A stretch of DNA of 64,000 nucleotides from Dreissena polymorpha. Taxonomy: Eukaryota; Mollusca; Bivalvia; Myida; Dreissenidae. This document shows positions 63,474 through 64,000 of the stretch, piece by piece (position 1 is the stretch's first letter; the number at the start of each line of letters is the position of its first letter). The notes beneath the pieces are model-generated. The model worked only from the letters and a program-made list of their open reading frames with translations. It ran no database searches and was not told where the DNA came from. The stretch spans positions 25,861,736-25,925,735 of the forward strand of contig NC_068356.1 in the NCBI RefSeq assembly GCF_020536995.1, written 5' to 3'. Made by a program: the position numbers and the translations under genes.

Positions 63474-64000
63474 ACCAGGTTTTCCGAAGGAAAAAACTGG
63501 TTATTAGATTGGCGAATGTCGGCGGACTGGCGGACAGAACAAGCTTGTCTGGGCCATAACTTTGTCGTTCATTGTGAGATTTTAAAATCATTTGGCACAT
63601 TTGTTCTTCATCATTAGACGGTGTGTCACGCGAAAGAATTACGTCTTCAAGGTCAAGGTCACACTTTTAGTTTAAAGGTAAAAAATGGCCATAAATGAGC
63701 TTGTCCAGGCCATAACTATGTCATTCATTGTGAGATTTTAAAATTATTTGGCACATATGTTCACCATCATTGGACGGTGTGTTGCACGAAAGAATTACGT
63801 CAATATCTCCAAGGTCAAGGTCACACTTTGAGTTCAAAGGTCAAAAATGGCCATAAATGAGCTTGTCCGGGCCATAACTATGTCATTCATTGTGAGATTT
63901 TAAAATCATTTGGCACATTTGTTCACCATCATTGGACTGTGTGTAGCAGGAAAGAATTACGTCAATATCTCCAAGGTCAAGGTCCCCATGACTAAAAATA
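63474..64000. mobile_element. Family E element, inverted copy running off the window
   Basis: Starts 'aaccaggttttccgaaggaa', then 'aaaactggttattagattgg', the exact inverse of the right end of the copy at 45192-45745. Three modules of about 175 bp follow with 'gagcttgtccgggccataac', 'tcattgtgagattttaaaat' and 'tctccaaggtcaaggtcaca'. The other end lies beyond base 64000. Confidence 0.8.

Noticed and set aside
60217-64000. Second exon of B9D1
   Set aside because: I looked for a frame resembling FPEYDDLYCKYCFVYGQDW on the plus strand and found none, so the gene is annotated by its first exon only.
1-64000. LTR, retrovirus-like, Polinton-like or toxin sequences
   Set aside because: No long terminal repeats with adjoining coding sequence, capsid or envelope frames, or toxin domains were recognised. 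The only reverse transcriptase is of the LINE type.

Overview
This is eukaryotic, AT-rich animal DNA, most probably from a bivalve mollusc. The genes have spliced exons with GT-AG borders. The introns are full of repeat styles typical of bivalve genomes: blocks around GACCTTGACCTT, elements running from 'aacaagagggcc' to 'caggtgagctaaaa', and the 'cttaatgcatgtgcg / cctgtgcagtccgcacagg' family. The taxon is an inference from repeat style; a heterodont such as Dreissena would fit. No rRNA, tRNA, CRISPR or virus-like element was recognised.

Layout. 1-1304: one full and one partial copy of a 988-bp direct repeat. 1.69-13.49 kb: a roughly 11.8-kb array of a 57-bp minisatellite with large internal duplications. 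13.5-17.4 kb: unique spacer with a phase-consistent run of small plus-strand exons of unknown function. 17.4-17.85 kb: a different, about 63-bp minisatellite. 17.85-21.31 kb: the same 57-bp minisatellite in inverted orientation. The two inverted arrays around a spacer give the region a foldback-like shape.

22.9-48.4 kb: one host gene on the minus strand, the orthologue of ASPSCR1/TUG (a UBX-domain tether of membrane-transporter vesicles). I traced it as 18 coding exons with unbroken phase, giving 648 codons. Its introns hold many nested non-autonomous elements with tandem-module cores, plus an inverted-repeat element (44.4-47.4 kb) that carries a dead LINE, itself interrupted by another element.

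53.5-54.8 kb: an intronless SLC16-type monocarboxylate transporter (minus). 55.07-59.08 kb: a MULE-type DNA transposon with about 112-bp terminal inverted repeats built from a repeated CTCTTTCGGCCCC motif. It carries a seven-exon PHD-FLYWCH gene whose transposase part is cut short. 60.16 kb: first coding exon of B9D1 (ciliary transition zone), plus strand, whose rest lies beyond the window. B9D1 intron 1 contains a hAT-like element, a second MULE transposase fragment, a short TIR element with a TATCA duplication, and an inverted repeat element running off the end.

The host genes (ASPSCR1, SLC16-like, B9D1) do not form an obvious pathway. The most notable material is the inverted satellite pair with its enclosed exon set, the PHD-FLYWCH MULE, and a shared architecture across many repeat families.
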